Shown: positions 51,898 to 61,759 of the stretch, one piece after another
How the letters are laid out: each line of letters starts with the position of its first letter
Position numbering within the stretch: the first letter of the stretch is position 1
DNA from: Taishania sp965247975
GTDB taxonomy: Bacteria > Bacteroidota > Bacteroidia > Flavobacteriales_D > Crocinitomicaceae
NCBI GenBank assembly: GCA_965247975.1
Contig: OZ252050.1
Span: 2,108,001-2,172,000, forward strand
Reading direction: 5' to 3'
DNA: 64,000 nucleotides
Translations under genes and position numbers: made by a program
Notes under the pieces: model-generated
Database searches by the model: none
What the model was told of the DNA's origin: nothing
Seen by the model: the letters and a program-made list of their open reading frames with translations, nothing else

Positions 51898-53016
51898 ATG
51901 AGTCAAAAAAGAGATTATTACGAAGTTCTAGGTGTTTCCAAAAATGCAGATGAAGCTGAAATCAAAAAGGCTTACCGTAAATTGGCATTGAAATATCACC
52001 CAGATAAAAATCCGGATGATGCTTCAGCAGAAGAAAAATTTAAGGAAGCAGCTGAGGCTTACGAGGTATTAAGCAATTCTGATAAACGTGCAAAATACGA
52101 TCGTTTTGGTCATGCTGGACTTGGAAATGGTGGAGGTTTCGGAGGTGGCGGAATGAACATGGAAGATATTTTCTCCAATTTTGGCGATATTTTTGGCAAT
52201 GCTTTTGGCGGAAGTTTTGGTGGAAGCAGATCGGGTGGAGGTCAACGACGAACGCGTGGTACAAATCTTCGTGTAAAAATGAAATTAACCTTGGAAGAAA
52301 TTGCCAATGGTGTTAAAAAGAAAATAAAAGTCAATAAGCTCGTTAATGCGGATGGTGTAACGTACAAAGATTGTTCAACATGTCACGGAACGGGTCGTAT
52401 TACACGTGTAGCTCAAACTTTCTTGGGCGCCATGCAGACACAATCAACGTGTAATGTATGCCAAGGAGCTGGAAAAATGATCGACAAACGTCCTTCAGAT
52501 TCTGATGCGCAAGGATTGAAACGTCAAGAAGAGGTAATCGAAATAGATATTCCAGCTGGAGTAGCGGAAGGAATGCAACTGAGCGTTTCTGGAAAAGGAA
52601 ATGCTGGACCATTTGACGGAATTGCAGGAGATTTAATCGTGGTCATCGAAGAAATCCAACACGATGAATTGCGACGTGATGGAGAACATTTGCACTACGA
52701 TGCGTACATCAATTTTGTGGATGCCGTTTTGGGTGAATCCATTGAAGTTCCAACAATCAATGGAAAAGCAAAAATCAAAGTGGATGCAGGAACACAATCT
52801 GGTAAAACATTGCGATTGAAAGGTAAAGGGCTTCCAAGCATTCAAGGTTACGGAACAGGAGATATGTTCGTTCACATCAATGTTTGGACACCGAAAAAAG
52901 TTTCCAAAGAAGAACGTGAAATCCTAGAAAAACTCAAAGAAAGCGACAACTTCAAACCGAATCCTGACGCTAATGAAAAAGGATTTTTTCAACGTGTGAA
53001 GGATATGTTTCAGTAG
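51898..53016 (+). CDS. dnaJ: Chaperone DnaJ with two-motif zinc region
   Basis: A 372-aa Hsp40 co-chaperone that stimulates DnaK ATPase. The J domain (1-70) has HPD at 34-36, a Gly/Phe-rich linker lies at about 75-115, and the C-terminal beta domains end with a DMFVHINVWTPKK strand. The cysteine-rich region holds only two CXXCXGXG motifs (CSTCHGTG, about 161; CNVCQGAG, about 187) instead of four, so at most one zinc site can form. This reduced form is common in Bacteroidota. It lies in the grpE-dnaJ heat-shock pair. Confidence 0.95.
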   Translation: MSQKRDYYEVLGVSKNADEAEIKKAYRKLALKYHPDKNPDDASAEEKFKEAAEAYEVLSNSDKRAKYDRFGHAGLGNGGGFGGGGMNMEDIFSNFGDIFGNAFGGSFGGSRSGGGQRRTRGTNLRVKMKLTLEEIANGVKKKIKVNKLVNADGVTYKDCSTCHGTGRITRVAQTFLGAMQTQSTCNVCQGAGKMIDKRPSDSDAQGLKRQEEVIEIDIPAGVAEGMQLSVSGKGNAGPFDGIAGDLIVVIEEIQHDELRRDGEHLHYDAYINFVDAVLGESIEVPTINGKAKIKVDAGTQSGKTLRLKGKGLPSIQGYGTGDMFVHINVWTPKKVSKEEREILEKLKESDNFKPNPDANEKGFFQRVKDMFQ

Positions 53017-53129
53017 GGAATCATTCTAAGAAAGTTAAGCTTTTTATATTTTAGAATTCAATGATAGAAACTTAAAAAGTTTTTGTCAATGGTTCTTCGG
53101 TTTATGAAGTAATCATTCAATTATTTTGA

Positions 53130-53885
53130 TTAAATCAAAAAACTATATCCTACCAACAACGATCCATAATGTCGTTTTGAAGCATGATTTGCAACGTAGG
53201 AAATGTCGAATTGGTGTTTTTTGAATGGCGAAAATGTTATTCCACAATCATAACTAAACTCTCTATCTTTTTGAATAATAGGAATATATGAGAATTGTTC
53301 TACGAAAAAAGCAAGTTTATCATTTGCGGCATAAGTAAAACAAATGGAGTAAGTTGCCATTCCTTTTTTAATTAAGTTGGAAGCTATAAATCCCACATTG
53401 TAGTTCAATGCGAATTTTTCTCCAAAATTGTTTTGCATTAATAATCCCAACTCGACATGATAGATGCCTGAGCTGCGGAAATTTTTTATTTGCTGCAACG
53501 GATAAAAGGTATTTAAGTAAAGCGCTGCTTCAGGTAATAATCTTCGTTCATATAGTAAATTCAACTTCGTTCCAATCGCGAAATTTGTTTGGGACAAAGA
53601 GTCAAAGCTTGCCATAAGAAAACTATTCTGAGGCACATAATTGTAAGCTATTCGAATTTCCTGCCTTTTCCAAATGGCTTTTCGAAGCATGACAGAAGGG
53701 TTTAACATTGCAGAAGGTGGATCACCCTCTGCAATGGAAAATCCACTTTCGAATTGCCAATGTTTTTTTCCAACGATGTATGGACCATCAGCAATTCCGG
53801 GTCTATCGAAAACAATAGACGAATCTGATTGTGACATTCCACAAAATGGCATCAGACATAACAAATAAATGAATCGATTAATCAA
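53130..53885 (-). CDS. Outer-membrane barrel protein of the efflux operon (transporter-like)
   Basis: A 251-aa exported protein with a signal peptide (1-18, ending GMSQ) and barrel-like strands ending LLVGYSFLI. The start of the mature part (VFDRPGIADGPYIVGKKHWQFESG) and the PSVMLRKAIWKRQEIR block resemble the Phenol_MetA_deg/transporter barrel family often found with RND metal efflux in this phylum. It overlaps the preceding gene by 4 bases and is the last gene of the operon. Confidence 0.7.
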   Translation of the reverse strand: MINRFIYLLCLMPFCGMSQSDSSIVFDRPGIADGPYIVGKKHWQFESGFSIAEGDPPSAMLNPSVMLRKAIWKRQEIRIAYNYVPQNSFLMASFDSLSQTNFAIGTKLNLLYERRLLPEAALYLNTFYPLQQIKNFRSSGIYHVELGLLMQNNFGEKFALNYNVGFIASNLIKKGMATYSICFTYAANDKLAFFVEQFSYIPIIQKDREFSYDCGITFSPFKKHQFDISYVANHASKRHYGSLLVGYSFLI

Positions 53886-54583
53886 AACAAAAACGTTAAA
53901 TCAATTCCCATTAAAATATTCCTATTGCTTTTGATTCCGCTGACAGGATTTGTATATATCGGCGCGAAACCATATTCAAAAACACCTTGTAACCTGAATA
54001 GAATGTTTCCTGGTGCATCAACGTCAATACCAATTGAAGTTCTCAACGGAAAATCCACTTTTTTGTAATCTTTTGTAAGTGTTTGAGGAACATGAAATCC
54101 ATCATCCAAACTTTTCCAAATTCGCTGAGCGCGATACATGACTGAAGTGGTTACTCCCAAACCGACATGAAATCTAACATTATTGAAAATTTCTTTTTTC
54201 GGTCGAAATGCAATTTCTAATGGAAAATCGATGGTTGAACATTTATAGCGTAATCGACCTGTAGAATCCTGATTCCCGATTGAATTATTCAAATCTGGTG
54301 TGTAAATACCCATACCTCGTTGTTGGAGTCCACCTCCCAAAGAAATGTGTAAATTCTCCAATAAATTGTATTCCACTCTTGCATGAATTCCAAGACTAGG
54401 GCGGAAAAAAGATGAATCTCGAGTATCTTGATAATTAGCCCATGAATTATTGACAGCAAAACCCCAAAGAAATTTCTTTGTGTAAATACTAGATGTTTTA
54501 AATTCTGTTCGTTTTGTTATTTGTGCAAAAGATGTGAGTTGCATCAAATTGCAAATCGCTAATGCTAAAAGTATCTTTTTCAT
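53882..54583 (-). CDS. Outer-membrane barrel protein (PorT-family-like)
   Basis: A 233-aa protein with a signal peptide (1-20, ending SFAQ), followed by beta strands typical of PorT-type barrels and ending in an aromatic (MGIDLTFLF). The LHISLGGGLQQRGMG stretch is typical of Bacteroidota beta-barrels. It overlaps both neighbours by 4 bases (TolC gene upstream, transporter-like barrel downstream), so it is translationally coupled in the efflux operon. Function unknown. Confidence 0.65.
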   Translation of the reverse strand: MKKILLALAICNLMQLTSFAQITKRTEFKTSSIYTKKFLWGFAVNNSWANYQDTRDSSFFRPSLGIHARVEYNLLENLHISLGGGLQQRGMGIYTPDLNNSIGNQDSTGRLRYKCSTIDFPLEIAFRPKKEIFNNVRFHVGLGVTTSVMYRAQRIWKSLDDGFHVPQTLTKDYKKVDFPLRTSIGIDVDAPGNILFRLQGVFEYGFAPIYTNPVSGIKSNRNILMGIDLTFLF

Positions 54584-55824
54584 AATTGTACATTTTTTCC
54601 AACAACAAAATTCAACTGATTAAGCTGCTGCTGATAATTGTTTACTACCTCGATCCAATTTTGTTGATTTTCAATAAATGCTCGTTGAAAATCAATGTAT
54701 TCAATCAATGAAATATTTCTTCTTTCGTAATTTAATCCTGCATTCTCTGAAAGTTCATTCATTTGAACGAAAAGTTCTTGATTAAAAGATGTATAAATAT
54801 CCAACGAGTTTAATACTTGATTATACGAGGAAACCACTTCATTTTCAACCTCTTTAAGCTTGTATTCTTGTAAGTACTTATTCTGATCAATTTTAATTTT
54901 GGCAGCATTGATATTGCCTTGGTTGCGGTTGAATATTGGGATTGCCATTTCGAAGACCATTCCACTATAAGGTCGCAAGTAGTTAGAACCATTATCCAAG
55001 GGTTGATAACCTAAATTAATTCTCGGAATCGCTTCAGATTTTTCAGCTTTCAAGTTTATAGCATATAAATCAATGTTCTTCTGTGAAATTAAAAAATCAG
55101 GTCGTGTAAGCTTGGCATCTTGAAGCAATTGATCAAGTGACAAAATTTTTGTATCGATTTGACTAATGCTTTGCGGGTAAATATCGATTGTTGGGCTAAT
55201 ATTCAATAACTTATGAATGGTTGCTTGCGTACTCGTGATTTCGTTTCGATTTGTCGAAATTTCGGAAAGTAAGGCTAAGTTTTCAGCTTTCAATCGGGTT
55301 AAATCACTTTCTGAGATAATGCCCAACTCAAGTTTTTTCTCATTTAATTCAATGATTCTGATATAATTAGCATAAACTTTCTCCAAGATTACGTTTTTCT
55401 CTCTCAAAGCTTGTAGATGATAAAAGCTTTGGCTGTACTCAAAAATCAATGCACGAACAACATCAGATAACGCCAATTTTGCCATATCTTTTTGAATATT
55501 TGCTGCTTTAATCGCATTGATTCTTCTTCCTGAAACGGAAAAGCTATACTCTAATTGAATTAACTTCTGATTCGCAAAATTAAAATAGCGGTTTTGAGCA
55601 AAACTGTACATTTCTGCATTCCAAACAAATAAAGGATTCTCCCATAAACTGGCTTGTTGAATGTTTGCTTCGGCAATATCCAAGTTGTAATATTCTGCTA
55701 ATAAGACAAGATTTTCTTGTAGCAGCTTGTCCTTTCCTTCTTCAAAGTTAAGTTTTAGCTGCTGGTTCTGACCCAAAACATGCGCTGAGAATAACAGAAC
55801 AATGATAATGTGATATACTTTCAT
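54580..55824 (-). CDS. TolC-family outer-membrane efflux channel (CzcC-like)
   Basis: A 414-aa outer-membrane factor that completes the tripartite RND pump. A signal peptide (1-18) is followed by two TolC-type alpha-helical/strand halves; the pattern is visible in LAEYYNLDIAEANIQQASLW, the long helices at about 150-210, and the repeat QNWIEVVNNYQQQLNQL. The length suits the short CzcC form. It lies 12 bases after the RND permease gene and overlaps the next gene by 4 bases. Confidence 0.88.
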   Translation of the reverse strand: MKVYHIIIVLLFSAHVLGQNQQLKLNFEEGKDKLLQENLVLLAEYYNLDIAEANIQQASLWENPLFVWNAEMYSFAQNRYFNFANQKLIQLEYSFSVSGRRINAIKAANIQKDMAKLALSDVVRALIFEYSQSFYHLQALREKNVILEKVYANYIRIIELNEKKLELGIISESDLTRLKAENLALLSEISTNRNEITSTQATIHKLLNISPTIDIYPQSISQIDTKILSLDQLLQDAKLTRPDFLISQKNIDLYAINLKAEKSEAIPRINLGYQPLDNGSNYLRPYSGMVFEMAIPIFNRNQGNINAAKIKIDQNKYLQEYKLKEVENEVVSSYNQVLNSLDIYTSFNQELFVQMNELSENAGLNYERRNISLIEYIDFQRAFIENQQNWIEVVNNYQQQLNQLNFVVGKNVQL

Positions 55825-55836
55825 ATTTCTAAAGAT

Positions 55837-58800
55837 TTAATTTTGAATACTTTGATTGTCATTTAGAGTCCATTTCAACATTTTCTTTTCATGTTTTTTA
55901 ATATTCGCCCAATAATAAATGTTAGGGAAAATGAGAAGGGTCAAAATGGTTGCAGTAATTAAGCCACCAATAATTACAATTGCCAATGGTTTTTGACTTT
56001 CGGAGCCAATTCCAGTTGATAAAGCTGCTGGCAATAAACCGATTGCAGCCATCAAAGCAGTCATAACTACCGGTCTAATTCGACTTTTTACTCCTTCAAT
56101 GATTGCTGTTTTAAACGGCTGACGGTCGGACAAATTGGATTTAAAAACGGAAATTAGAATTACACCATTTTGCACGCAAATTCCAAATAGCGCAATGAAA
56201 CCAACTCCTGCGGAAATACCAAAGTTGATACCTGTTAAGTGTAAAGCCAAAATTCCTCCAATTAATGCGAACGGAACATTTAGAAGTACTAACCCCGCAT
56301 CTTTTGCATTGCCAAATAGAACAAATAATAAAATGAAAATGGCAAAAAGCGAAATAGGGACTACTTTGGCTAAAGTTTGTGAGGCTCGTACTTGATTTTC
56401 AAATTCTCCTGTCCAAACGATGGAGTATCCTTTTGGCAATTCAACACTCGCTTCTACATTTTTTTGAGCCTCAGCAATTGTACTCCCAAGATCTCGTTCG
56501 CGCACAGAAAATTTAACACCAATAAAACGTTGATTGTTGTCTCTATAAACAAATGCAGGTCCAGTCACTTTCTCAATTTTTGCCATTTCTCCCAGCGGAA
56601 TCATGCTTCCATTCGAAGTTGGAACCATTAGTTTGAGAATTTTCTCTTCACTATTTCGATATTCTTGCGGATACCTAAGTCGTACGTCAAATCGCGCTTC
56701 ACCTTCATATTTTTCTGTGATAGATTTACCGCCAATTGCCATTTCAATGATGTTTTGCGCATCTAAAATCGAAACACCGTAGAGCGACATCCGCTGATTA
56801 TCCAAATGAATTTGAATTTCTGGCTGACCAATATTTCGCAAAATTCCAGCGTCTTTGACACCTTGAACATTTTTTATTTTGTTCATTGTTAGGGTTGCTA
56901 GACTATCCAATACTTTTAAATCAGGTCCAAAGATTTTAATCGCATTGTTAGCGTTCATTCCGGCTACAGCTTCTGCTACGTTGTCAATGATTGGTTGCGA
57001 ATAATTAAAGTTAATTCCCGGATGTTTTTTCATTTTTACATCCATTTCGGTAATCAACTCATCCACACTTAGTCCACTTCGCCATTCCGATTTTGGTTTC
57101 AAATTTACCTGCATCTGTACATAGTAAAATCCACTCGGATCTGTTCCATCATTGGATCGACCAGTTTGGGAAAGGACTCCATTAACTTCTGGAAATTTAT
57201 TTAATTCATTTCTCAGCAGGTGCACTTTTTTGGTTGTTTCATCCAACGACATACTCATTGGCATTTTGGCTTCAACCCATAAGGCGCCTTCGTTCAGTGT
57301 GGGCAGGAATTCGGTACCCATCCATTTTGTTGAAAACAAGGTTAAAAATAGGATTGCCAATGAGACGAGAAACGTCATCTTTTTTCGCTGATACGTCCAT
57401 TCGATTCCTTTTCCGAATACTTTGTTGAAGAAATTCACGACAACGTTGTGCTTTTCTCTGACATTCTTTTTTAAGAGCATGGCGGACAGCAATGGAACCA
57501 ACGTTAAGGTTAACAATAAAGCCCCAACTAATGCGAACCCTAAGGTATAAGCCAAAGGTGAGAACATTTTTCCTTCCACCTTTTGAAAAGCAAAAATGGG
57601 TAGGAGAGCAGTGATGATGATCAATTTTGAAAAGAAAACCGCTTTCCCCATTTCAATCCCCGTTTTCTTAATCAAACCAAGTTTCGAAACTTTATTGAAT
57701 TTTTCCATACCTATTTTCTTGGCATGATGGTCGAGGACTACAAAGATTCCTTCGACCATGACGACGGCTCCATCAATGATAATCCCGAAATCCACAGCAC
57801 CTAAAGAGAGCAAATTGGCACTCATGCCTTTTAAGTACAAAAGAATAAATGCAAAAAGCAAAGCAAGTGGAATAACTATCGTTACGATGACTGTTGTCCT
57901 CCAATCGGCCATGAATAAAAACACAATTGCAGTCACGAAAATGATCCCTTCAATCAGGTTTTTTGAAACTGTTTTGGTGCAATAGGCCATGAGGTTATCT
58001 CTGTCATAAAATGTTTCCATTTTGACATCCGAAGGAAGAACGTTTTCATTTAAATCCGTTATTTTTTCTTTGACTCTCTCTAAAACTTGACTCGGATTTT
58101 CACCTTTTCGCATCACGATAATTCCTTCAACAACGTCATCGTTTTTGTCGAGTCCAACTTTACCAACTCGTTGTGAACCTGTTACTTCAACAGTAGCGCA
58201 ATGACGAACTAAAATTGGGATTCCGTTAAAATTTTTAACGATCACATTTTCGATTTCTTCGACCGTTTTTAAAAGTCCAATGCTTCTTACCACAAATGCC
58301 TGATTGTTTTTAACAATGACATCGCCACCAACATTCAGATTACATTTCTTAACGGCGTCAAAAACATCCTGCGAAGTAATGCCGTACTTCACTAAATGTG
58401 CAGGATTTGGTTGAATTTCGTAAATCTTTTCTTGCCCACCGAAGGCGATGACATCGGCCACACCTGGCACAGAGCGAAGTTGTTTGTCAATCGTCCAATT
58501 CTGAATCGTTAGTAAATCTATTGACGTGCGGTTTTCACCTTTTAGAACATAGCGAAAAATTTCACCTGTTGGTCCGTAAGGAGGTTGCACTACTGGGTCA
58601 ACTCCTTCCGGAAGTTTAACCATTCTTAATTGGTTATTGACTTGCTGCCTGGCGAAAAAGTCGTCGACGTCGTCTTCAAAAATAATTTTGATAATCGATA
58701 AACCAAACATGGTAATGGATCGGACATTCGTTTTTCGTTGAACCGAATTCATGGCTACTTCAATCGGAATTGAAACAAAGCGTTCTATTTCTTCGGCGCT

Positions 58801-58977
58801 TTTTCCTTTCCAATTGGTTACCACAATAATTTGTGTGTTTGTTACATCTGGAAAAGCTTCTAAAGGCGTTTTGCTAAAGCTATAAATACCAGATATTATA
58901 AGAATAGCTACCATAAAGAATACAAAGAATTTATTCTTTAATGAAAAGCTAATAAAGCCTTTGATTAATTTATTCAT
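55837..58977 (-). CDS. Heavy-metal-type RND efflux permease (CzcA-like)
   Basis: A 1046-aa inner-membrane proton antiporter with 12 membrane helices and two large periplasmic loops. The key motif in helix 4 is DFGIIIDGAVVMVEG (about 400-414). It matches the HME-RND signature DFGxxxDGAxxxVEN apart from the last Gly, and is the form linked to divalent metals (Co/Zn/Cd or Ni). The start FISFSLKNKFFVFFMVAIL and the EAFPDVTNTQI block are typical. It lies 79 bases after the adaptor gene. Substrate not certain. Confidence 0.92.
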   Translation of the reverse strand: MNKLIKGFISFSLKNKFFVFFMVAILIISGIYSFSKTPLEAFPDVTNTQIIVVTNWKGKSAEEIERFVSIPIEVAMNSVQRKTNVRSITMFGLSIIKIIFEDDVDDFFARQQVNNQLRMVKLPEGVDPVVQPPYGPTGEIFRYVLKGENRTSIDLLTIQNWTIDKQLRSVPGVADVIAFGGQEKIYEIQPNPAHLVKYGITSQDVFDAVKKCNLNVGGDVIVKNNQAFVVRSIGLLKTVEEIENVIVKNFNGIPILVRHCATVEVTGSQRVGKVGLDKNDDVVEGIIVMRKGENPSQVLERVKEKITDLNENVLPSDVKMETFYDRDNLMAYCTKTVSKNLIEGIIFVTAIVFLFMADWRTTVIVTIVIPLALLFAFILLYLKGMSANLLSLGAVDFGIIIDGAVVMVEGIFVVLDHHAKKIGMEKFNKVSKLGLIKKTGIEMGKAVFFSKLIIITALLPIFAFQKVEGKMFSPLAYTLGFALVGALLLTLTLVPLLSAMLLKKNVREKHNVVVNFFNKVFGKGIEWTYQRKKMTFLVSLAILFLTLFSTKWMGTEFLPTLNEGALWVEAKMPMSMSLDETTKKVHLLRNELNKFPEVNGVLSQTGRSNDGTDPSGFYYVQMQVNLKPKSEWRSGLSVDELITEMDVKMKKHPGINFNYSQPIIDNVAEAVAGMNANNAIKIFGPDLKVLDSLATLTMNKIKNVQGVKDAGILRNIGQPEIQIHLDNQRMSLYGVSILDAQNIIEMAIGGKSITEKYEGEARFDVRLRYPQEYRNSEEKILKLMVPTSNGSMIPLGEMAKIEKVTGPAFVYRDNNQRFIGVKFSVRERDLGSTIAEAQKNVEASVELPKGYSIVWTGEFENQVRASQTLAKVVPISLFAIFILLFVLFGNAKDAGLVLLNVPFALIGGILALHLTGINFGISAGVGFIALFGICVQNGVILISVFKSNLSDRQPFKTAIIEGVKSRIRPVVMTALMAAIGLLPAALSTGIGSESQKPLAIVIIGGLITATILTLLIFPNIYYWANIKKHEKKMLKWTLNDNQSIQN

Positions 58978-59056
58978 ACATAAAAATTTTAGAAATTAAC
59001 TTTCAATTGTACTTCAATTAAGCACAAGAATCGAACTGAATTTTTTTAAAAAAAAA

Positions 59057-60139
59057 CTAGTCGTTTAAAGCATCGTAGATGTAGAGATGGTTTTTTGAAA
59101 TTATTTTCTCACCCTTACGTACACCTGAGTTTATGTACACAAAATCCTCTGTTTCTCGAAAAATATCGATCTCACGAGTTTCTATGTTTTTTGCTGAATG
59201 ATAAACCAATACAAAGTACTTACTCTTATCAAAAATGACCGATTTTTTAGGTACAGCCAACATTTTCCGTCCTTCATTGTAGCTAATTGAGCCCATGCAG
59301 TTCATTTCTGGTTTGAATAAAAAATTAGGATTACTTATTTTTATTCGAGCCTCAACAGTACGCGTTATTGGATCGATCATGTTTTCTATGCGATCAATTC
59401 TACCGTATACAACTGAATCTGGATAACTAAATGAAGTGATTCTGACAGGTTGCCCCAATTTTACCCGAGGAATGTCATTTTCATAAACATTAAGCGCAAT
59501 AAAAACTTCTTCCAAACGAGCCACAGAAAGAATATAATCGTTCATGTCAGAGCGCAATTGCATACCTGGTCCAATTTTTTTCTCAATGACAAAGCCTGCA
59601 ACTGGTGATTTGATGACATAGTTACCGCCACTTGTTAACGAATACACTTTGTAAACCTCTTCCATGCGGGACATTTCAGCTTTGGAAAGTTGAAAGTCTT
59701 TTTTAGAATATGCGAGTTCTCGTTCTGAACTGAATTTTGTTTTATTCAATTCTAACTGAATTTCGTAATTTTTTTTCGCAAGTTCGTATTCATCTTTCGA
59801 AGCGATGTATTCTTTTTCGAATTCTCTAGCTTCTCCTGAATTTATGACAACTAGAGGTTTAGATGTGGAAACAAGTTCACCAATTTCCACGTCAACCATT
59901 GTGACTTTACCTCCAATCATCGGGTAAATGTTTACAAGGTTGTTTTCATCTGGAATTACTTTTCCGGTAAGTTGCAATTCACCTGCTAGTTCAATATTAT
60001 TAACATAGCTAAAAGCTAAGTCTTTCTTCATTTCGTTGGTTAAAACGAAATTGGTTGTTGTTTTTTCTACAGCTTCTCCACAGGAAACTACAATCATAAT
60101 AACCCCAATAAAAAACAGGGTTGATTTTGTTTTTTTCAT
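59057..60139 (-). CDS. RND efflux periplasmic adaptor (CzcB/CusB-like lipoprotein)
   Basis: A 360-aa membrane-fusion protein. Lipobox MIVVSC (Cys at about 20) is followed by the barrel-sandwich start NIYPMIGGKVTMVDVEIGEL, a coiled-coil (about 120-175), the second lipoyl half YVIKSPVAGFVIEKKIGPG and beta-barrel/membrane-proximal domains. No His/Met-rich metal chaperone extension is present. It is the second gene of the operon, 57 bases after the small protein and 79 bases before the permease. Confidence 0.88.
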   Translation of the reverse strand: MKKTKSTLFFIGVIMIVVSCGEAVEKTTTNFVLTNEMKKDLAFSYVNNIELAGELQLTGKVIPDENNLVNIYPMIGGKVTMVDVEIGELVSTSKPLVVINSGEAREFEKEYIASKDEYELAKKNYEIQLELNKTKFSSERELAYSKKDFQLSKAEMSRMEEVYKVYSLTSGGNYVIKSPVAGFVIEKKIGPGMQLRSDMNDYILSVARLEEVFIALNVYENDIPRVKLGQPVRITSFSYPDSVVYGRIDRIENMIDPITRTVEARIKISNPNFLFKPEMNCMGSISYNEGRKMLAVPKKSVIFDKSKYFVLVYHSAKNIETREIDIFRETEDFVYINSGVRKGEKIISKNHLYIYDALND

Positions 60140-60196
60140 AAAATATAAAAAGTTAATTAATAAAAATGTGTTGGTACACAGCGTATTAATTGCTTT

Positions 60197-60556
60197 CTAT
60201 ATTAAAAAAGTTTCAAAGAGTTTAAACCTGCAAATAACAGGAATGTATTCGAAGTAAAAGTGATAATGAAATTGAGTTGATTCGACTGAAAATTCTCCAT
60301 GACTGAAAATTCTAAAAAAATTCAGCTGCGTTGGCTTGTCAGATCTTAAGTTTTGAATTGTTGATTCGCTTAGCCTAAAACCACTCGCGGAAATTGGCTG
60401 TTTGCCTATTGTATTTTGGTCTAAGAGAACATCCCTTAAATCAACGTTGCTTCTTTTCTCGTATTCGTTTTCATTAGAACTACTGAGCGGTTCACTGCCA
60501 AAGCAAGCCCCTGACACTAATAAAATTAAAAATAAAAAGTTAATTTTTTGAAACAC
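60197..60556 (-). CDS. Small exported protein at the head of the efflux operon
   Basis: A 119-aa reading frame with a GTG start at 60556 (no ATG nearby) and a signal-type helix LFLILLVSGACFGSE, the cysteine possibly forming a weak lipobox (VSGAC). The rest is polar with a basic/acidic stretch and a C-terminal segment rich in His, Phe and Tyr (FHYHFYFEYIPVICRF). No family recognised. Small exported metal-related proteins are common at this place before Bacteroidota CusBA genes, but the likeness to those is slight. The gene may be real or partly decayed. Confidence 0.4.
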   Translation of the reverse strand: MFQKINFLFLILLVSGACFGSEPLSSSNENEYEKRSNVDLRDVLLDQNTIGKQPISASGFRLSESTIQNLRSDKPTQLNFFRIFSHGEFSVESTQFHYHFYFEYIPVICRFKLFETFLI

Positions 60557-60653
60557 TCTTTTGAGAAATTTTGTGCGAATTTAGTTTATTTTTATTAGTT
60601 GATGCTAATATGAAATAATTTAATGCTAATTTAATATAATGCCTTTGGCAAAG

Positions 60654-61751
60654 CTAAAACTTGAGCGCAAAGAAAAGCCCTGTATAAAAGTCATTTGCTA
60701 CAACTTTGGAACCTTTTATAAAAAAATCATCCCGACTATTAAAAAACCTTGTTTCAAATCTGCAAACTACATTTGGAATAGGGGTGTAGTCCAAATTCCA
60801 AGAGGTTCCAAAAGTTTGAAATCCATTCGGTGTATTGGTTGGAATAATAACACCATGCGAATCATTGTAGTATTCAACTCTAATGGATGTTTTAAAATTC
60901 TGATTTAAGGTTAATCTTCCGATGATAACAGGACAATACCACAGAAAGGAACTAGAACTATTTTTCACTTTTTGCTGCATGCCAATATCAAAACCTGTAA
61001 TCAATCCGAATCTTTTGCTAAGTTGGTAAATTCCATAAAAATTGTTGTAAACTCTTATTCTTCTTGTGCTGTCAGGATCATTCGTGCCAACAAATGAACT
61101 CCAGTTTAGTGTCAAATTTGCTGATTTGGTATATTTGATTTGAGTCCCAAAAGAAAGCATAGAATTCCCTTCAACTCGCTTAATTCTTTGCCATCCATTG
61201 AGCGCCCAAGCTCCCAATTCCCATTTGTCATTGGGTTTGAAACTCAAGCGCAAGCCCGAAGAATAATAAGGTAAGTTTTCAGTTACCATTGAAAAAGTGG
61301 GAGTCCAATTTTCGGTTGAATACAAACTTTCAAAACCAATATGAGAGGTGAAAATTCCACCATCTACCCAAACTCGATTTTTTTTGCTAATCGAAAATCC
61401 AACATTTGCTTCAAAAACATTTCTCAAAGCTATTGGTTCCAAGGCATAATTATCTTGCACGAATGTCCCAGCTTGCAATGCAAAATTTGCCCGATATTTA
61501 GGGTTCGCAATGGCCAATTTCACAAATCCTAAATTGAGATTAAATTCATTATGCCGATTGTGGTTGTACAAAAATGGTTGACGATAATCTGTTTTAGGTT
61601 TGTTGAAATCATAGATGTAAAACACATCTACTAAGCCAGAAACAGTCATTGATGGTTTTTTTAGCCATACGTTTGTGGTATCGGTTTCATTCTGCGAATT
61701 CCCCAGCAATGGAATGAATAAACAACTAAATTTTAGGATTTTTTTTAACAT
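60654..61751 (-). CDS. OmpL-like beta-barrel porin (BBP2), copy 2
   Basis: A 365-aa outer-membrane porin. A signal peptide (about 1-19, ending GNSQ) is followed by barrel strands with the BBP2 features SGLVDVFYIYDFNKP, FNLNLGFVKLAIANP, VWVDGGIFTSHIGFE, ENLPYYSSGLRLSF and WELGAWALNGWQR. It ends with an aromatic-terminated strand (FFALKF). It is clearly related to the 491-aa porin further upstream on this strand (both have GxFxSyIGxxSxYxxENW and G-A/W-NGWQ), but the N-terminal 70-residue extension is missing. It begins 8 bases after the antiporter remnant. Confidence 0.8.
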   Translation of the reverse strand: MLKKILKFSCLFIPLLGNSQNETDTTNVWLKKPSMTVSGLVDVFYIYDFNKPKTDYRQPFLYNHNRHNEFNLNLGFVKLAIANPKYRANFALQAGTFVQDNYALEPIALRNVFEANVGFSISKKNRVWVDGGIFTSHIGFESLYSTENWTPTFSMVTENLPYYSSGLRLSFKPNDKWELGAWALNGWQRIKRVEGNSMLSFGTQIKYTKSANLTLNWSSFVGTNDPDSTRRIRVYNNFYGIYQLSKRFGLITGFDIGMQQKVKNSSSSFLWYCPVIIGRLTLNQNFKTSIRVEYYNDSHGVIIPTNTPNGFQTFGTSWNLDYTPIPNVVCRFETRFFNSRDDFFIKGSKVVANDFYTGLFFALKF

Positions 61752-61759
61752 CTTGTCGC

